A DNA stretch of 64,000 bases from an uncultured Lachnospiraceae bacterium (GCA_947246015.1 CAMXQE010000001.1:62001-126000), one strand, 5' to 3'; shown: positions 1 to 9,600, counted from the stretch's first letter. The notes: generated from the sequence alone by a model not told the origin. Made by a program: numbers and translations.

Positions 1-2
1 AC

Positions 3-80
3 GAGGAGACCATATGGGATGAATGGTACGATGCAGTCTCCAAAAAGAATCAGGGACCGGATGAATTTGATTATGACTGA
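3..80 (+). CDS. C-terminal end of a gene cut by the window edge
   Basis: An open frame enters from the left edge and ends at a TGA at 78-80, giving 25 residues rich in acidic and aromatic residues (ending in PDEFDYD). It runs convergent with the histidine kinase that ends at 111. Too little is present to assign a family. The assignment rests only on the open frame and the following convergent gene. Confidence 0.45.
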   Translation, partial: EETIWDEWYDAVSKKNQGPDEFDYD

Positions 81-110
81 ACCAAATGACATTGACTTCC
101 GGACAATTCC

Positions 111-1175
111 TTATCTGCGGATGTAAAGGGTGAATTCCGTCCTTGCATCCGGCAGGCTCTTTACTTCAATATAGCCTCTTTCCCCCTCCAGGATTTCCCT
201 CGTAATATATAAGCCTAACCCGACTCCTCCTTCTGCCCCGGCTTCCTTCCCCCGCGAAAAGCGTTTGAAAATCGTATGGTATTCTTCTTTATGAATGGCA
301 ATCCCCTCATTCCGGACCGCTATACCTATATAATCCGTCAATTCTATTGCGGTTATTTCTATTTTACTTCCCTCATTCCCATATTTAACCGCATTATCCA
401 GTACATTATAAACTGCCTCCGCCGTCCATCTGGCATCCGCTGTGGCCTGGAACTGCATTCCGTCTGCTATTTCGATTTCAATTTCCATTTCTTTGCATTC
501 CGCCTTTTCCACAACCTGATTGACCGCACGCAGTACGATGGGAAGCAGGTTCTGCCTTTCCGGTTTTAAACGGATGATTCCCGTTTCCAAACGGGATATT
601 CTGGAAAAACTTTCCCCAAGCCATGATAACTTAGCCGCCTGTTCTTCCATTCGGTCTATAAACCGCTCTCTTTCCTCCGCTGTCAGGTCATCTCTCCGCA
701 TAAAACCGGCATATATTCCGATATTAGTAATCGGCGTATTAATCTGATGCACCAGATTCCCGATATTTTCATCCAGCTGCTTCCGAAGCTTCTTTTCCCT
801 CTCTTCATACGAACACAGGATATCGTATAGCCTTAACAGCTGTCCCTGTAGTTTCGACAGAACCGTATCGTCCACTTCAGAAAACAGGGGCTGTACTTTT
901 CCCATAATTAAGCCTTCCATCATATCCCCTAACTCATACAAAACATGGTTAATACACCTTGCCACACGGAAATATACCAGCGTAAGCACTATGAGATTCA
1001 ATACCCCATAAATAAGAGCCAGAAAAACGATATCGGCAGCTTCCGTCTTCACAGCCGCCAAAAATAGAAAAAGCAGTATGAACATAGCAGCCATACCACC
1101 TTTCCATATTTTATCCGTATCTCTTTCCGCCTGTGATTGTCCCGATGCACTGATGTGTTGTTTTCCCTTCTCCAT
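111..1175 (-). CDS. Sensor histidine kinase of an ABC-exporter-linked two-component system
   Basis: This 354-residue protein has two transmembrane segments (about residues 28-45 and 48-69) joined by a very short outer loop, so it probably senses at or within the membrane. The phospho-accepting H box is at H143 (VHQINTPIT), followed by an N box (NVLDNAVKYG) and a G box (GVGLGLYITREIL). It lies 3 bp after the stop of the OmpR-type regulator gene and is the last gene of an ATPase-permease-regulator-kinase unit. Such arrangements often sense cell-envelope stress or a peptide antibiotic and control the linked exporter. The actual signal here is inferred, not seen. Confidence 0.9.
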   Translation of the reverse strand: MEKGKQHISASGQSQAERDTDKIWKGGMAAMFILLFLFLAAVKTEAADIVFLALIYGVLNLIVLTLVYFRVARCINHVLYELGDMMEGLIMGKVQPLFSEVDDTVLSKLQGQLLRLYDILCSYEEREKKLRKQLDENIGNLVHQINTPITNIGIYAGFMRRDDLTAEERERFIDRMEEQAAKLSWLGESFSRISRLETGIIRLKPERQNLLPIVLRAVNQVVEKAECKEMEIEIEIADGMQFQATADARWTAEAVYNVLDNAVKYGNEGSKIEITAIELTDYIGIAVRNEGIAIHKEEYHTIFKRFSRGKEAGAEGGVGLGLYITREILEGERGYIEVKSLPDARTEFTLYIRR

Positions 1176-1178
1176 TTC

Positions 1179-1862
1179 CTACCCGTCCTCCCATTTATAA
1201 CCGATGCCGAATACAGTCCTGATATGATTCGGTTTCTCCGGATTGTCCTCTATTTTTTTCCGCAGTCTCCGGACTGTTACGTTCAGAGTCCTGTCTTCCA
1301 CATAGCGCTCTTTTGCATCCCATATTTTATCCAATAAATTTTCCCTTGTCAATACGATTCCTTTATTATACAGGAATGTTTCCAGCAGGCTGGTCTCCAA
1401 CGCTGTAAGGGACACCTCCGTGCCGTATTTCTTAAGCGTCTTATTTTCAAAATCATAAATAAGTCCGTCTGCTGCATACATCTGTCTGGAACTCCCTTCA
1501 CTGCGCTTTAAAACCGCTCTGATTTTCATAATCAGAACGGACATGGAAAAAGGCTTTGTTATATAGTCGTCGCATCCGGCGCCGTATCCCTCCAGCATAT
1601 CCTCCTCCGAATCCCTCGCCGTCAGCAGCAGAACCGGCACCGGCTGTCCGGCAAGGACATCCTTTAGGAAATCCCTGCCGTCACCGTCAGGCAGATTAAC
1701 GTCTAACAGTATCAGGTTCATTTTCTGCTTCAGGTACTTCTCCGCCTCTTTCAGCGAATATGCACTATGGACGGAATACCCCTCCTTTTCCAGTGCAAAA
1801 GTGATTCCGTCATTCATGGCATAGTCATCTTCCACAATCAGAATCCTTTTTCTGCTATCCAT
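1179..1862 (-). CDS. OmpR/PhoB-family response regulator
   Basis: The 227-residue protein has a receiver domain with the acidic pocket E11-D12-D13 and the predicted phosphoacceptor D54 in LLDVNLPDGDG, then K103-region KPFS. A winged-helix DNA-binding domain fills about residues 130-225 (LTALETSLLETFL, YVEDRTLNVTVRRLRKKIE). It lies between the exporter permease gene and the kinase gene. A GTTACA direct repeat at the promoter of this unit (5222-5238) fits the spacing used by this regulator family, so autoregulation is likely. Confidence 0.92.
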   Translation of the reverse strand: MDSRKRILIVEDDYAMNDGITFALEKEGYSVHSAYSLKEAEKYLKQKMNLILLDVNLPDGDGRDFLKDVLAGQPVPVLLLTARDSEEDMLEGYGAGCDDYITKPFSMSVLIMKIRAVLKRSEGSSRQMYAADGLIYDFENKTLKKYGTEVSLTALETSLLETFLYNKGIVLTRENLLDKIWDAKERYVEDRTLNVTVRRLRKKIEDNPEKPNHIRTVFGIGYKWEDG

Positions 1863-1905
1863 ATCTTCCTCATTTCTGTGCTGTGTTTCATACTTTTCCC
1901 TATTA

Positions 1906-4494
1906 CTATACTACTTCCCTCAGTCTTTCCACAATAGATTTCCGATTCATGGTTCCCGTAAGCAGCCGTGCCATCCACGCACAGAGCAGGATGGAAAACA
2001 CTGCAAACATAATAAGCGCCTGTAAAAATGCCGGAATGGAAAATCCGGTAAAAGAAGGAGTCGCTGCAAGCATATATGTCAGCGCCGCTCCCGCCGCTGC
2101 TGCCAGTCCCATCGCAATGAAGATATAATGTGCATATTTTAAGAAAATATCTTTTTCCATCTGCTTCTTCGTCATTCCTATGGACTGCATGGATGCATAT
2201 TCCAGTCTCCGTGCCATGACGTCCGTAGTCACCGTATTCACCATATTGGAAATGCCAATCAGCCCCACTACCGCGGCCAGAAATATCCCGAAAACAGTAA
2301 TGGTTTTTTTTGTCTCTGCAAACTCTATTCCGGTTCTGTATTTCGAATCCAGAGAAAGCTGCAGATTGCCGTCCTCCTCCATGATATTCCGCACAGTTTC
2401 ATACTGTTCCCCGTTTAAAATAGTTTCCCCGTTCTCTGTCTTCTCCGACACGTCAAAACTGATTCTGGCTGCCAGGTTTTCATAATCAGAGTAAATACTC
2501 CGGAATGCAGCATCATCCAGAATAATGTGCGCATCACTTATATTTCCGGTCCCAAACATATCATCCTTTGCAATAATCGCCATAACCGTCAGTTCTTTCT
2601 CCACATAACGGTCTGCCGCATCATCATAAAAAGTCACGGTTATTTCATCCCCGGCATGAACCTGATATTCCATCCCCTCACCTGCCGCTGCTGCCTGCCC
2701 CTGACCGGAACGCTGGTATATCATATAGCCGCCTTTCGCAAATTCCTCCGCATCCAGCGTACCCTCCAGTACCATATGATATTTTTCCTCTGCCGGAAGG
2801 TATTCAGGCACAATCCCCAACACTTTGACCCTCAGATTCCCTCTGCCATTCTCTGCAAATCCGTCATAATACATGCTGCTGTTAAAATCCACGCCGTCCT
2901 CTTCCAGCTTTTTATTATAAGCCTCCATATCCCTTGCCAGCTCCCCGTCCCGGGTAATCTCCGCTGTAGAAGGCATATAGGAATAACTGCCAGTAGCCGA
3001 TAAATATTCTTCATAATAATCCGGCTTCGTCCTCGCCAGATAATAAATCCTGAAATTTTCTGTAAAATCCAAACCTTCCAGCTTTTGAACCAAATTCCGG
3101 CTCACAGGCTGATAGGCTTCATCCTGCCCCCACAGGGAAGCACGGTGATAAATCCGGAAATCCGTTTCATGATACCTTTCCATCATTTCTTCTACCCGGT
3201 ATCCCATGGACAGCGTATACACAGCCAGAAACAGAATACCGCTCAGGGCAAATGAAACAATGGAAAAAATGCCCTTTTTTCTCTTTCCTCGGTATCTTGC
3301 CGCTTCCACCGGAGAAATGTTACATGCCCTCAGGAAAGGCTTCATCGTACTGATAAATACCGTCACCCAGGCAAAAGCCGCACTGATGATAAATGTTTCC
3401 ACAAATCCTGCCGGCTGGTAATATGCGGCAATTCCGTCAGCAAAAGTATCCACCAGTTTTTTTCCTGCCAGCCGTCCGACCCCGTATCCTGCCAGCCCTC
3501 CTATGACAATACCGAAAAAGGCAATCCGGTTCTTCTGCCATGAAAGCATCCGGCGTAACTGTCCGGAAGTCATACCAATCGTCTTCAGCTCCCCGTAAAA
3601 CCGGATGTCGTTTACCACGGAAATATCAAATACATTATAGATAAAAAAGTATCCGCAGAACATAATACAGCAGGCAATCAGAAACACAGGAATTATTACC
3701 CATGCTGTCATATCACTGGATTTATACCGTCCTCCGTTTCCCCCTGCCAGTTCCATCACTTCTAACAGTTTTTCATCTTTATCATAACCAAAGCGGAAGA
3801 AATCCAAATTATTCAGTTTCACATAGATTGAATCAAATCCCCTGGCGATATGGGGATTATAAGTGCCGATAAAATCTGCCCCTGTATAGATTTCTTCATA
3901 AACATCCTTTACATTTCTAAGAGGATTGTTGTAATAACCGCATACCGTCATAAGAATTTCTTTCTCTGTCTCCCCATCTTCTCCCTGCACGACTACTTTA
4001 AGCGGATATACAATTCCCGTTTCCTGCTCAAGTCCCAGCCGCTCCGACAGGGTATCAGACAGAAGTATCTCATCGGCGTTCTCCGGATATTTTCCTTTCA
4101 TCAGGCTTATCATGTTTTTCTCATAATGTACCTCGTCCGCAGCAAACAGACGGACATCCAGACCGTTAAACTCCCGGTTATGAAGATAGGTCGTACTGCA
4201 TCTGCGCGCCCACGCCGCCCATTCTACCTGCGGAAGCGCCCTGACCCGTTCCAGCACTTCTTCATCTCCGAGTATCACATTACCATCCGCTCCGGGGCCG
4301 GGCGCTGCACCCATGGCAAGGGTTACTGTCTTCACCATCCCTAAACCTACAAAAAAAACTACTACAAGCAAAATAGTCGTCAGCGCTACTGCCAGCACCG
4401 CAATCCGGTTCCTGACCGGATGCGCCTTATAATCTTCCACTGCCAGCTCTTTTTCCAGTTTCACATTAGAATTTTGAAACATGATTCTTCTCAT
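1906..4494 (-). CDS. ABC transporter permease, double FtsX type
   Basis: This 862-residue membrane protein has one N-terminal transmembrane helix (about 32-58), a large outer domain, three helices (about 265-385), a further helix, a second large outer domain, and three C-terminal helices. This is the duplicated FtsX/MacB-like layout, not the 10-helix BceB layout. Its start overlaps the stop of the ATPase gene by 4 bp, showing translational coupling. With the ATPase it probably forms an exporter or a mechanotransmission complex in the cytoplasmic membrane. The substrate is unknown; the linked two-component system suggests a peptide or envelope-active compound. Confidence 0.88.
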   Translation of the reverse strand: MRRIMFQNSNVKLEKELAVEDYKAHPVRNRIAVLAVALTTILLVVVFFVGLGMVKTVTLAMGAAPGPGADGNVILGDEEVLERVRALPQVEWAAWARRCSTTYLHNREFNGLDVRLFAADEVHYEKNMISLMKGKYPENADEILLSDTLSERLGLEQETGIVYPLKVVVQGEDGETEKEILMTVCGYYNNPLRNVKDVYEEIYTGADFIGTYNPHIARGFDSIYVKLNNLDFFRFGYDKDEKLLEVMELAGGNGGRYKSSDMTAWVIIPVFLIACCIMFCGYFFIYNVFDISVVNDIRFYGELKTIGMTSGQLRRMLSWQKNRIAFFGIVIGGLAGYGVGRLAGKKLVDTFADGIAAYYQPAGFVETFIISAAFAWVTVFISTMKPFLRACNISPVEAARYRGKRKKGIFSIVSFALSGILFLAVYTLSMGYRVEEMMERYHETDFRIYHRASLWGQDEAYQPVSRNLVQKLEGLDFTENFRIYYLARTKPDYYEEYLSATGSYSYMPSTAEITRDGELARDMEAYNKKLEEDGVDFNSSMYYDGFAENGRGNLRVKVLGIVPEYLPAEEKYHMVLEGTLDAEEFAKGGYMIYQRSGQGQAAAAGEGMEYQVHAGDEITVTFYDDAADRYVEKELTVMAIIAKDDMFGTGNISDAHIILDDAAFRSIYSDYENLAARISFDVSEKTENGETILNGEQYETVRNIMEEDGNLQLSLDSKYRTGIEFAETKKTITVFGIFLAAVVGLIGISNMVNTVTTDVMARRLEYASMQSIGMTKKQMEKDIFLKYAHYIFIAMGLAAAAGAALTYMLAATPSFTGFSIPAFLQALIMFAVFSILLCAWMARLLTGTMNRKSIVERLREVV

Positions 4495-5171
4495 ACTTCT
4501 ATTTCACCTCCCACGATTCTCCCATCCTCCAGATGAATCACACGGTCTGCCAACTGTGCAATTGCTTCGTTATGAGTAATCATGATAATTGTCTGGTGAA
4601 ATTCCTTCGCGGTCATTTTTAATAATCCCATCACTTCCGCACTGGTTCTGGAATCCAGATTTCCCGTCGGCTCGTCTGCCAGCAGCACTGCCGGTTTCGC
4701 TGCAACTGCCCTCGCTATCGCCACCCTCTGCTGCTGCCCGCCGGAAAGCTGGTTCGGATAACGGTCCATCTTTCCTTCTATACCGAGTACGCTGCATATA
4801 TGCCCAATGTACTCTTTATCCGGTTTATTACCGTCCAGCCGGATGGGAAGAATGATATTCTTATATACATTCTGCACCGATATTAGATTATAATTTTGAA
4901 ACACAAAACCAATATTCCTGCGCCGGAAGATAGTCAGTTCCTCCTCTTTCATCTCCAGGATGGAATGCCCGTCTATGATAACCTCCCCGCTGTCCGCATA
5001 ATCCAAACCGCCGATTAAGTTCAGCAATGTGGTTTTTCCGCTGCCGGACGTACCTACAATGGCTGTAAAACTGCCTTTCTCCACAGAAAAACTGATGCCG
5101 TCTACCGCCTTTACTACATTTTCGCCGCTTCCGTAATATTTTTTCAGATTCTTTGCTTTTAGAATTTCCAT
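4491..5171 (-). CDS. ABC transporter ATP-binding protein, LolD/MacB type
   Basis: A complete ATPase of the lipoprotein/peptide-export class. It has Walker [12 protein letters not shown], the signature [14 protein letters not shown], Walker [12 protein letters not shown] and a switch histidine in [11 protein letters not shown] start it at the ATG ending at 5171, with AAAGGGAG about 10 nt upstream; an in-frame GTG three codons earlier (5180) lies on top of that ribosome site. It is the first gene of the leftward ATPase-permease-regulator-kinase operon and overlaps the permease by 4 bp. Confidence 0.92.
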   Translation of the reverse strand: MEILKAKNLKKYYGSGENVVKAVDGISFSVEKGSFTAIVGTSGSGKTTLLNLIGGLDYADSGEVIIDGHSILEMKEEELTIFRRRNIGFVFQNYNLISVQNVYKNIILPIRLDGNKPDKEYIGHICSVLGIEGKMDRYPNQLSGGQQQRVAIARAVAAKPAVLLADEPTGNLDSRTSAEVMGLLKMTAKEFHQTIIMITHNEAIAQLADRVIHLEDGRIVGGEIEV

Positions 5172-5205
5172 ATGATTCACACTCCCTTTACTTCTGTTTC
5201 GTTTT

Positions 5206-5238
5206 ATTATAGGCAGGGAATGTTACATTCTGGTTACA
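5206..5238 (-). promoter_or_regulatory. Promoter of the ABC/two-component operon with OmpR-type direct repeat
   Basis: On the leftward strand a TATAAT -10 box lies at 5206-5211. In place of a good -35 box there are two identical TGTAAC half-sites (5222-5227 and 5233-5238, GTTACA on the + strand) spaced exactly 11 bp apart. Half-sites one helical turn apart over the -35 region are the usual binding pattern of OmpR/PhoB activators. Binding by the regulator encoded at 1179-1862 is inferred. Confidence 0.6.
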
Positions 5239-5239
5239 A

Positions 5240-5410
5240 AATCGAGTAGGGGAAAGATTTCCCCTACTCCTGCGCCGGGCACCCGTCAGCCTTGCTGACA
5301 ACTTTCCTACGGGTGCCCGTGTGCAATCGAGCAGGGAAGCTTTTCTCCCTACTCTCCGCGCGGGGTGCGTGCTGCACAGCAGCTAATTTCCTTACGCGCC
5401 CCTGTGCATA
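5240..5410. repeat. Modular structured intergenic repeat, copy 1 (units A and B)
   Basis: Two related units of about 80-85 bp are joined head to tail. Unit A has perfect 12-bp arms (5244-5255 and 5258-5269), then an 11-bp stem (5276-5286 with 5309-5319) enclosing TCAGC/GCTGA. Unit B has the same layout with different sequence: GAGCAGGGA/TCCCTACTC, then 5362-5370 with 5394-5402 enclosing GCTGC-ACA-GCAGC. Both keep a pyrimidine-rich bulge on the 3' side. The element ends in GTGCATAAAAAA, which is the T-tract of the leftward pgi terminator. Related copies are at 39776 and 57630. Confidence 0.85.
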
Positions 5411-5440
5411 AAAAATAATACCCTGCCGCAAACGGCAGGG
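5409..5440 (-). terminator. Intrinsic terminator of pgi
   Basis: An 8-bp GC-rich stem (5421-5428 with 5433-5440) and a CAAA/TTTG loop lie just after the pgi stop. On the leftward strand they are followed by TATTATTTTTT. The U-tract is shared with the end of the structured repeat. Confidence 0.88.
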
Positions 5441-5448
5441 CATTTATT

Positions 5449-6798
5449 TTATAATCTCTTTAACAACGCTTCTCTCTGTTCCTCATATCCCGGTTTCCCA
5501 AGGAGTGCGAACATATTCTTTTTATAACTCTCTACGCCCGGCTGGTTAAACGGATTCACACCAAGCAGATATCCGCTGACACCACATGCAAACTCAAAGA
5601 AATAGAACAATTCACCGAGATAGAACTCATTTACCTCCGGAACATGCACCATAAAGTTAGGCACATTGCCATCGGTATGAGCTAAAATCGTACCGTTCAT
5701 CGCGCTCTTATTGACGAAATCCACGGACTTGCCTGCCAGATAGTTCAATCCGTCGAGGTCTACCGGCTCTGTCTCAAGAAGGACTTCTTCCCTGCTTGTC
5801 TCAATATCAATCACTGTTTCAAACATAATCCTTGCGCCGTCCTGTATGAACTGTCCCATGGAGTGCAAATCGGTGGTAAGGTCTACGCTTGCCGGGAAAA
5901 TACCTCTTTGGTCTTTTCCTTCGCTCTCACCGTAAAGCTGTTTCCACCACTCGGATACATAATGCACGCTTGGCTCATAGTTTGCAAGAATCTCAACCGC
6001 TTTTCCTTTTCTAAGCAGGATATTGCGCAATGCAGCATATTTCAAAGCGTCATTTTCTTCAAAAGAAGCCTCCAAAGCACGTTTTCTTCCGCTCTGCGCA
6101 CCTTCCATCAGTTTATCGATATCTGCGCCGCTTACCGCGATAGGAAGCAGACCCACAGCAGTCAGCACAGAGAAACGTCCTCCTACATCATCAGGAACTA
6201 CAAATGTTTCATATCCCTCCTCGGTCGCAAGATTCTTCAGGGAACCCTTCGCCTTATCCGTGGTAGCATAAATCCTCTTAGCTGCTTCTTCCTTCCCATA
6301 TTTCTCTTCCATCATCTTCTTAAATACGCGGAAAGCAATCGCCGGCTCCGTAGTCGTGCCGGATTTACTAATCATATTAATGGAGAAATCCCTCTCCCCG
6401 ATTACATCTTTCAAATGTTTGATATATGTAGAACTGATAGAATTACCTACAAAATAAATCTCCGGTGTTTTTCTGATGGACTTATCCACTGTGTTATAGA
6501 AGCTGTGCCTTAAGAACTCGATAGCCGCCCTCGCCCCGAGATAAGAACCGCCGATTCCGATTACCAACAATACCTCGGAATCTCCCTGAATCTTGGTTGC
6601 CGCTTTCTTAATCCTTGCAAACTCATCCTTGTCGTAATCTACCGGCAGGTCAATCCACCCTAAGAAATCATTACCTGCTCCCGTTTTGGAAACCAATACT
6701 TCCTTTGCATCCAATGCAAGCTTCTTCATGGACTCTACTTCATGCTCGCTGATGAAAGAAGAAGCCTTAGAATAGTCAAATGTAACCTTATTACTCAT
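5449..6798 (-). CDS. pgi: Glucose-6-phosphate isomerase
   Basis: This enzyme interconverts glucose-6-phosphate and fructose-6-phosphate in cytosolic glycolysis. The 449-residue length matches the short Pgi form of Firmicutes. Visible motifs are the sugar-phosphate loop ([14 protein letters not shown]), the family signature around [14 protein letters not shown], and the C-terminal signature [17 protein letters not shown] with the lysine that follows (SYKK). It is a single gene with its own promoter (6864-6892) and terminator. Nothing is missing or broken. Confidence 0.97.
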   Translation of the reverse strand: MSNKVTFDYSKASSFISEHEVESMKKLALDAKEVLVSKTGAGNDFLGWIDLPVDYDKDEFARIKKAATKIQGDSEVLLVIGIGGSYLGARAAIEFLRHSFYNTVDKSIRKTPEIYFVGNSISSTYIKHLKDVIGERDFSINMISKSGTTTEPAIAFRVFKKMMEEKYGKEEAAKRIYATTDKAKGSLKNLATEEGYETFVVPDDVGGRFSVLTAVGLLPIAVSGADIDKLMEGAQSGRKRALEASFEENDALKYAALRNILLRKGKAVEILANYEPSVHYVSEWWKQLYGESEGKDQRGIFPASVDLTTDLHSMGQFIQDGARIMFETVIDIETSREEVLLETEPVDLDGLNYLAGKSVDFVNKSAMNGTILAHTDGNVPNFMVHVPEVNEFYLGELFYFFEFACGVSGYLLGVNPFNQPGVESYKKNMFALLGKPGYEEQREALLKRL

Positions 6799-6863
6799 CT
6801 GTCTCGCTCCTTTGTTCTCCCGGCGTCCGTCCGCCGGATTATTAATATCGGGTAACTACATTC

Positions 6864-6892
6864 AGTTTAACAAAATTGTATTTCTTTTTCAA
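6864..6892 (-). promoter_or_regulatory. Promoter of pgi
   Basis: On the leftward strand TTGAAA (6887-6892) and TAAACT (6864-6869) are separated by 17 bp. They lie about 65 bp upstream of the pgi start. The -10 box is a 4/6 match. Confidence 0.5.
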
Positions 6893-6938
6893 GCAAAATA
6901 TTGGCAATTTTCAGTCATTTACAGCCGCCGGTAAAATC

Positions 6939-7850
6939 CTATGCAAAGAACTCTCTGAGAAGTTCTTCCAGTTCCTGCTCGTCCTGACGGGAAAACACCG
7001 TCACCGCTCTTTTTCCGGCCGGTGTCTCTTCCGGTGTCAGGTCTTCCGCGCCTGCCGCTTTCGGCTGCACTTCCCGCAGAATACCGCTTTCGGCTTCCTC
7101 CATCATACCATCTGCCCACGTCCGGTCTTCCGGTCTCCCAACTGCCATGCTGTCCGGCCGCATCCGGCTTCCTATCCGTTCCCTGCCATCCATCCGGCTT
7201 CCGCTTCCCGTTTTTTCCCTTCTATCCGGCTGAGTTCCGTTTCCCGGCCGTTCCCGCTGTCCTCTTTCCCGTTCCAGCCGTTCTTTAATCATTGTAATCT
7301 GTTCGCCCGTCAGCCCTTCCCAGTCAATCGCCGACTGACGCAGTTTATTTACCATATGATTTTCCAGATAATCCACCAGACTTATTTTCAGCCGTTCCCT
7401 CTTTCCCTGAACATCCACCATGCCCGATATTGAAAAATATACATATAATGAAATAAAACTGACAATATAATAAGGCAGTACTTTTCCCAGAGTCTCCCCC
7501 TGTATGATTTCCTGACAGGCTCCGACACCTGCCACTGCTACGGATAAAAGTACAAGCTGCCCCGCCAGATGCTGTAAACCTGTTAAAGATACTCCCATAA
7601 AAGTCAATTTGGTAAGGAACTTGTCCACAAATACCGAAACATTTGCCACGCTCCCATTCAGCTGATAACAATTTACGAACTTTAACTTACATTGTTTCAG
7701 ACGTTTATTTGCGGTAGCAGACATGTTATCCGTTTCCCTTATCATCCTCCGAAATATCACACCAATGATAATCTGGCATATTATGCTTAATAATAAAAGT
7801 ATTAAAAATACTGTACTGAGAAGCCTATGTTCTAAGAAAACCGTAAACAT
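6939..7850 (-). CDS. Membrane protein of unknown function with charged C-terminal tail
   Basis: The 303-residue protein begins with a strong transmembrane helix (about 10-32). Two further hydrophobic stretches (about 93-112 and 126-147) lie in the first half. The second half (about 185-300) is soluble, low in complexity and very rich in Arg, Gly, Glu and Pro, ending in an acidic helix (QDEQELEELLREFF). The layout resembles Lachnospiraceae hypothetical membrane proteins, but I cannot name a family. It sits alone between pgi and the rightward TSCPD gene. The Arg/Gly-rich linker may be divergent between relatives. Confidence 0.75.
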   Translation of the reverse strand: MFTVFLEHRLLSTVFLILLLLSIICQIIIGVIFRRMIRETDNMSATANKRLKQCKLKFVNCYQLNGSVANVSVFVDKFLTKLTFMGVSLTGLQHLAGQLVLLSVAVAGVGACQEIIQGETLGKVLPYYIVSFISLYVYFSISGMVDVQGKRERLKISLVDYLENHMVNKLRQSAIDWEGLTGEQITMIKERLERERGQRERPGNGTQPDRREKTGSGSRMDGRERIGSRMRPDSMAVGRPEDRTWADGMMEEAESGILREVQPKAAGAEDLTPEETPAGKRAVTVFSRQDEQELEELLREFFA

Positions 7851-8025
7851 AACAATCCCCCATTCCTGCTCTGGCCGGAAAACTCCTGCTTTCCTGGCCG
7901 CCTTTTTTTCCTGACTTAGTTATTATAAAACAAAAACCTGCCATATCTCAATATGCCCGCCCCTGTAATCCATTTGCAATTTTCGACAAGATTAAGGATT
8001 ACTACTGGAAAAATCTCATGTTTTC

Positions 8026-8034
8026 TGTTATAAT
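8026..8034 (+). promoter_or_regulatory. Extended -10 promoter before the TSCPD gene
   Basis: TGTTATAAT is a perfect -10 box with the TGn extension, about 95 bp upstream of the TSCPD start. No good -35 is seen. The leader that follows holds an ATAACGA...TCGTTAT inverted repeat. The rest of 7851-8129 shows no gene. Confidence 0.55.
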
Positions 8035-8129
8035 CATTCCAATGATATAACGATGGCATATGGGCGGCTCGCACAGCGTGGCGCTCGTTATTTGTACCAT
8101 AACCAAATAATAGAAAGAAGGATTATCCT

Positions 8130-8366
8130 ATGCAGTATCAGCCAAAAGGAGTATGCTCCACATCCATAAACATCGAACTGGAAGATGGAATTGTAAAATC
8201 CGTTGCTTTTACCGGAGGATGCAACGGTAATTTGCAAGGTATTTCCCGCCTTATAGAAGGCATGAAAGCAGAAGATGCCATAAGCCGTTTAAAAGGAATC
8301 CGCTGCGGCTTTAAAAATACCTCCTGTCCCGACCAGCTTGCGCAGGCACTGGAAAGCATGATTTGA
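8130..8366 (+). CDS. TSCPD domain protein (TIGR03905-like)
   Basis: This small 78-residue protein has the ending that names the family: a C-terminal TSCPDQLA motif with a conserved cysteine (KNTSCPDQ), plus the earlier GGCNGNL and GIRCGFK cysteine motifs. The family resembles the C-terminal Zn- or metal-binding part of some ribonucleotide reductases. The three conserved cysteines suggest metal binding, but its function is not known. AAGGA lies 8 nt before the ATG. murG follows 84 bp later in the same direction. Confidence 0.9.
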   Translation: MQYQPKGVCSTSINIELEDGIVKSVAFTGGCNGNLQGISRLIEGMKAEDAISRLKGIRCGFKNTSCPDQLAQALESMI

Positions 8367-8450
8367 CGGAATTGCCATATAAAAAGCGTATAAATACAGA
8401 AGAACAGAGAATCATATTATAATTAAAATCAGTCTGGAGGTGTCTAAAAG

Positions 8451-9527
8451 ATGGCAAAAAAAATTGTTCTCACCGGCGGGGGAACGGCTGGTCATGTAAC
8501 CCCGAATATCGCTTTGATACCGAGACTGCGGGAACTTGGCTATGAAATTTACTATATCGGTTCTTATGAAGGAATTGAGAAAAAGCTGATTGCTGATTTC
8601 GATATTCCATATTATGGAATTGCCACCGGCAAATTCCGCCGGTACTTTGACCCAAAGAACTTTTCCGACCCATTCCGCGTCATGAAGGGCTATATGGAAG
8701 CGAGAAAGTACTTAAAGCAAATTGCTCCTGATATCGTATTTTCCAAGGGCGGCTTTGTAAGCGTACCTGTAGTGCGCGCTGCGGCTTCTTTGGAAATTCC
8801 GTGTATCATCCATGAATCGGATATGACGCCGGGACTTGCCAATAAATTATGTATTCCCGTAGCAGAAAAAATATGCTGCAATTTTCCGGAAACCATACCC
8901 ATGCTTCCGGAAGGAAGGGCCGTGCTGACCGGCTCGCCTATCCGTGAAGAACTTGCAAAGGGCAATAAGATAGCTGCTTATGACTTATGCAAATTCACCT
9001 CCAATAAGCCGGTAGTCATGGTCATCGGGGGCAGTTTAGGAGCCGAAGCCATCAATAAGGCAGTGCGGGAAGCTCTCCCGAAACTGCTGGAAGATTTTCA
9101 GGTTGTGCATATCTGCGGCAAGGATAAAGTGGATAACCTGATGCTGAACATAAAAGGTTACAAGCAGTTTGAATATGTGAAGACAGAATTAAAAGACATT
9201 TTTGCCATGGCTGATTTAGTTATTTCGAGGGCAGGTGCAAACTCCATCTGCGAACTGCTCGCCCTTAAGAAACCAAACCTGCTCATCCCCCTGTCTGCAC
9301 ACAGCAGCAGAGGCGACCAGATTTTAAATGCCAAATCCTTTGAATCCCAGGGGTTCAGCCTGGTAATTGACGAAGATTACCTGACCGAAAACCTGTTGGT
9401 TGAAAAAGTACACGAACTCTATTTTACCAGACAGACTTACGTGGAAGCCATGGGACGGAGCAGCCAGCTCAGCTCCATCCGGACCATTACGGATTTGCTG
9501 GAAAATACTCTGAAACAAAAAGCATAA
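8451..9527 (+). CDS. murG: UDP-GlcNAc:undecaprenyl-PP-MurNAc-pentapeptide GlcNAc transferase
   Basis: MurG adds GlcNAc to lipid I to make lipid II on the inner face of the membrane, the last cytoplasmic step of peptidoglycan synthesis. The 358-residue GT-B enzyme shows the N-terminal glycine loop GGGTAGHVTPN (acceptor side), the HESDMTPGLANK segment and the donor-side VIGGSLGAEAINKAV loop. The nucleotide-sugar region (ADLVISRAGANSICELLALKKPNLLIPL) follows. GGAGGTG lies 9 nt before the ATG. It stands apart from any dcw cluster, which is common in Lachnospiraceae. Confidence 0.97.
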   Translation: MAKKIVLTGGGTAGHVTPNIALIPRLRELGYEIYYIGSYEGIEKKLIADFDIPYYGIATGKFRRYFDPKNFSDPFRVMKGYMEARKYLKQIAPDIVFSKGGFVSVPVVRAAASLEIPCIIHESDMTPGLANKLCIPVAEKICCNFPETIPMLPEGRAVLTGSPIREELAKGNKIAAYDLCKFTSNKPVVMVIGGSLGAEAINKAVREALPKLLEDFQVVHICGKDKVDNLMLNIKGYKQFEYVKTELKDIFAMADLVISRAGANSICELLALKKPNLLIPLSAHSSRGDQILNAKSFESQGFSLVIDEDYLTENLLVEKVHELYFTRQTYVEAMGRSSQLSSIRTITDLLENTLKQKA

Positions 9528-9544
9528 AATTAAAGCAAAAAATT

Positions 9545-9588
9545 AAAGGGGCTGTCGGAAAATACCGTACTTAGCCCCTTTTATCTTA
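9545..9588 (+). terminator. Intrinsic terminator of murG
   Basis: AAAGGGGCT (9545-9553) pairs with AGCCCCTTT (9573-9581) and is followed by TTATCTT. It lies 18 bp after the murG stop. Confidence 0.8.
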
Positions 9589-9600
9589 AGACACTTCTCC

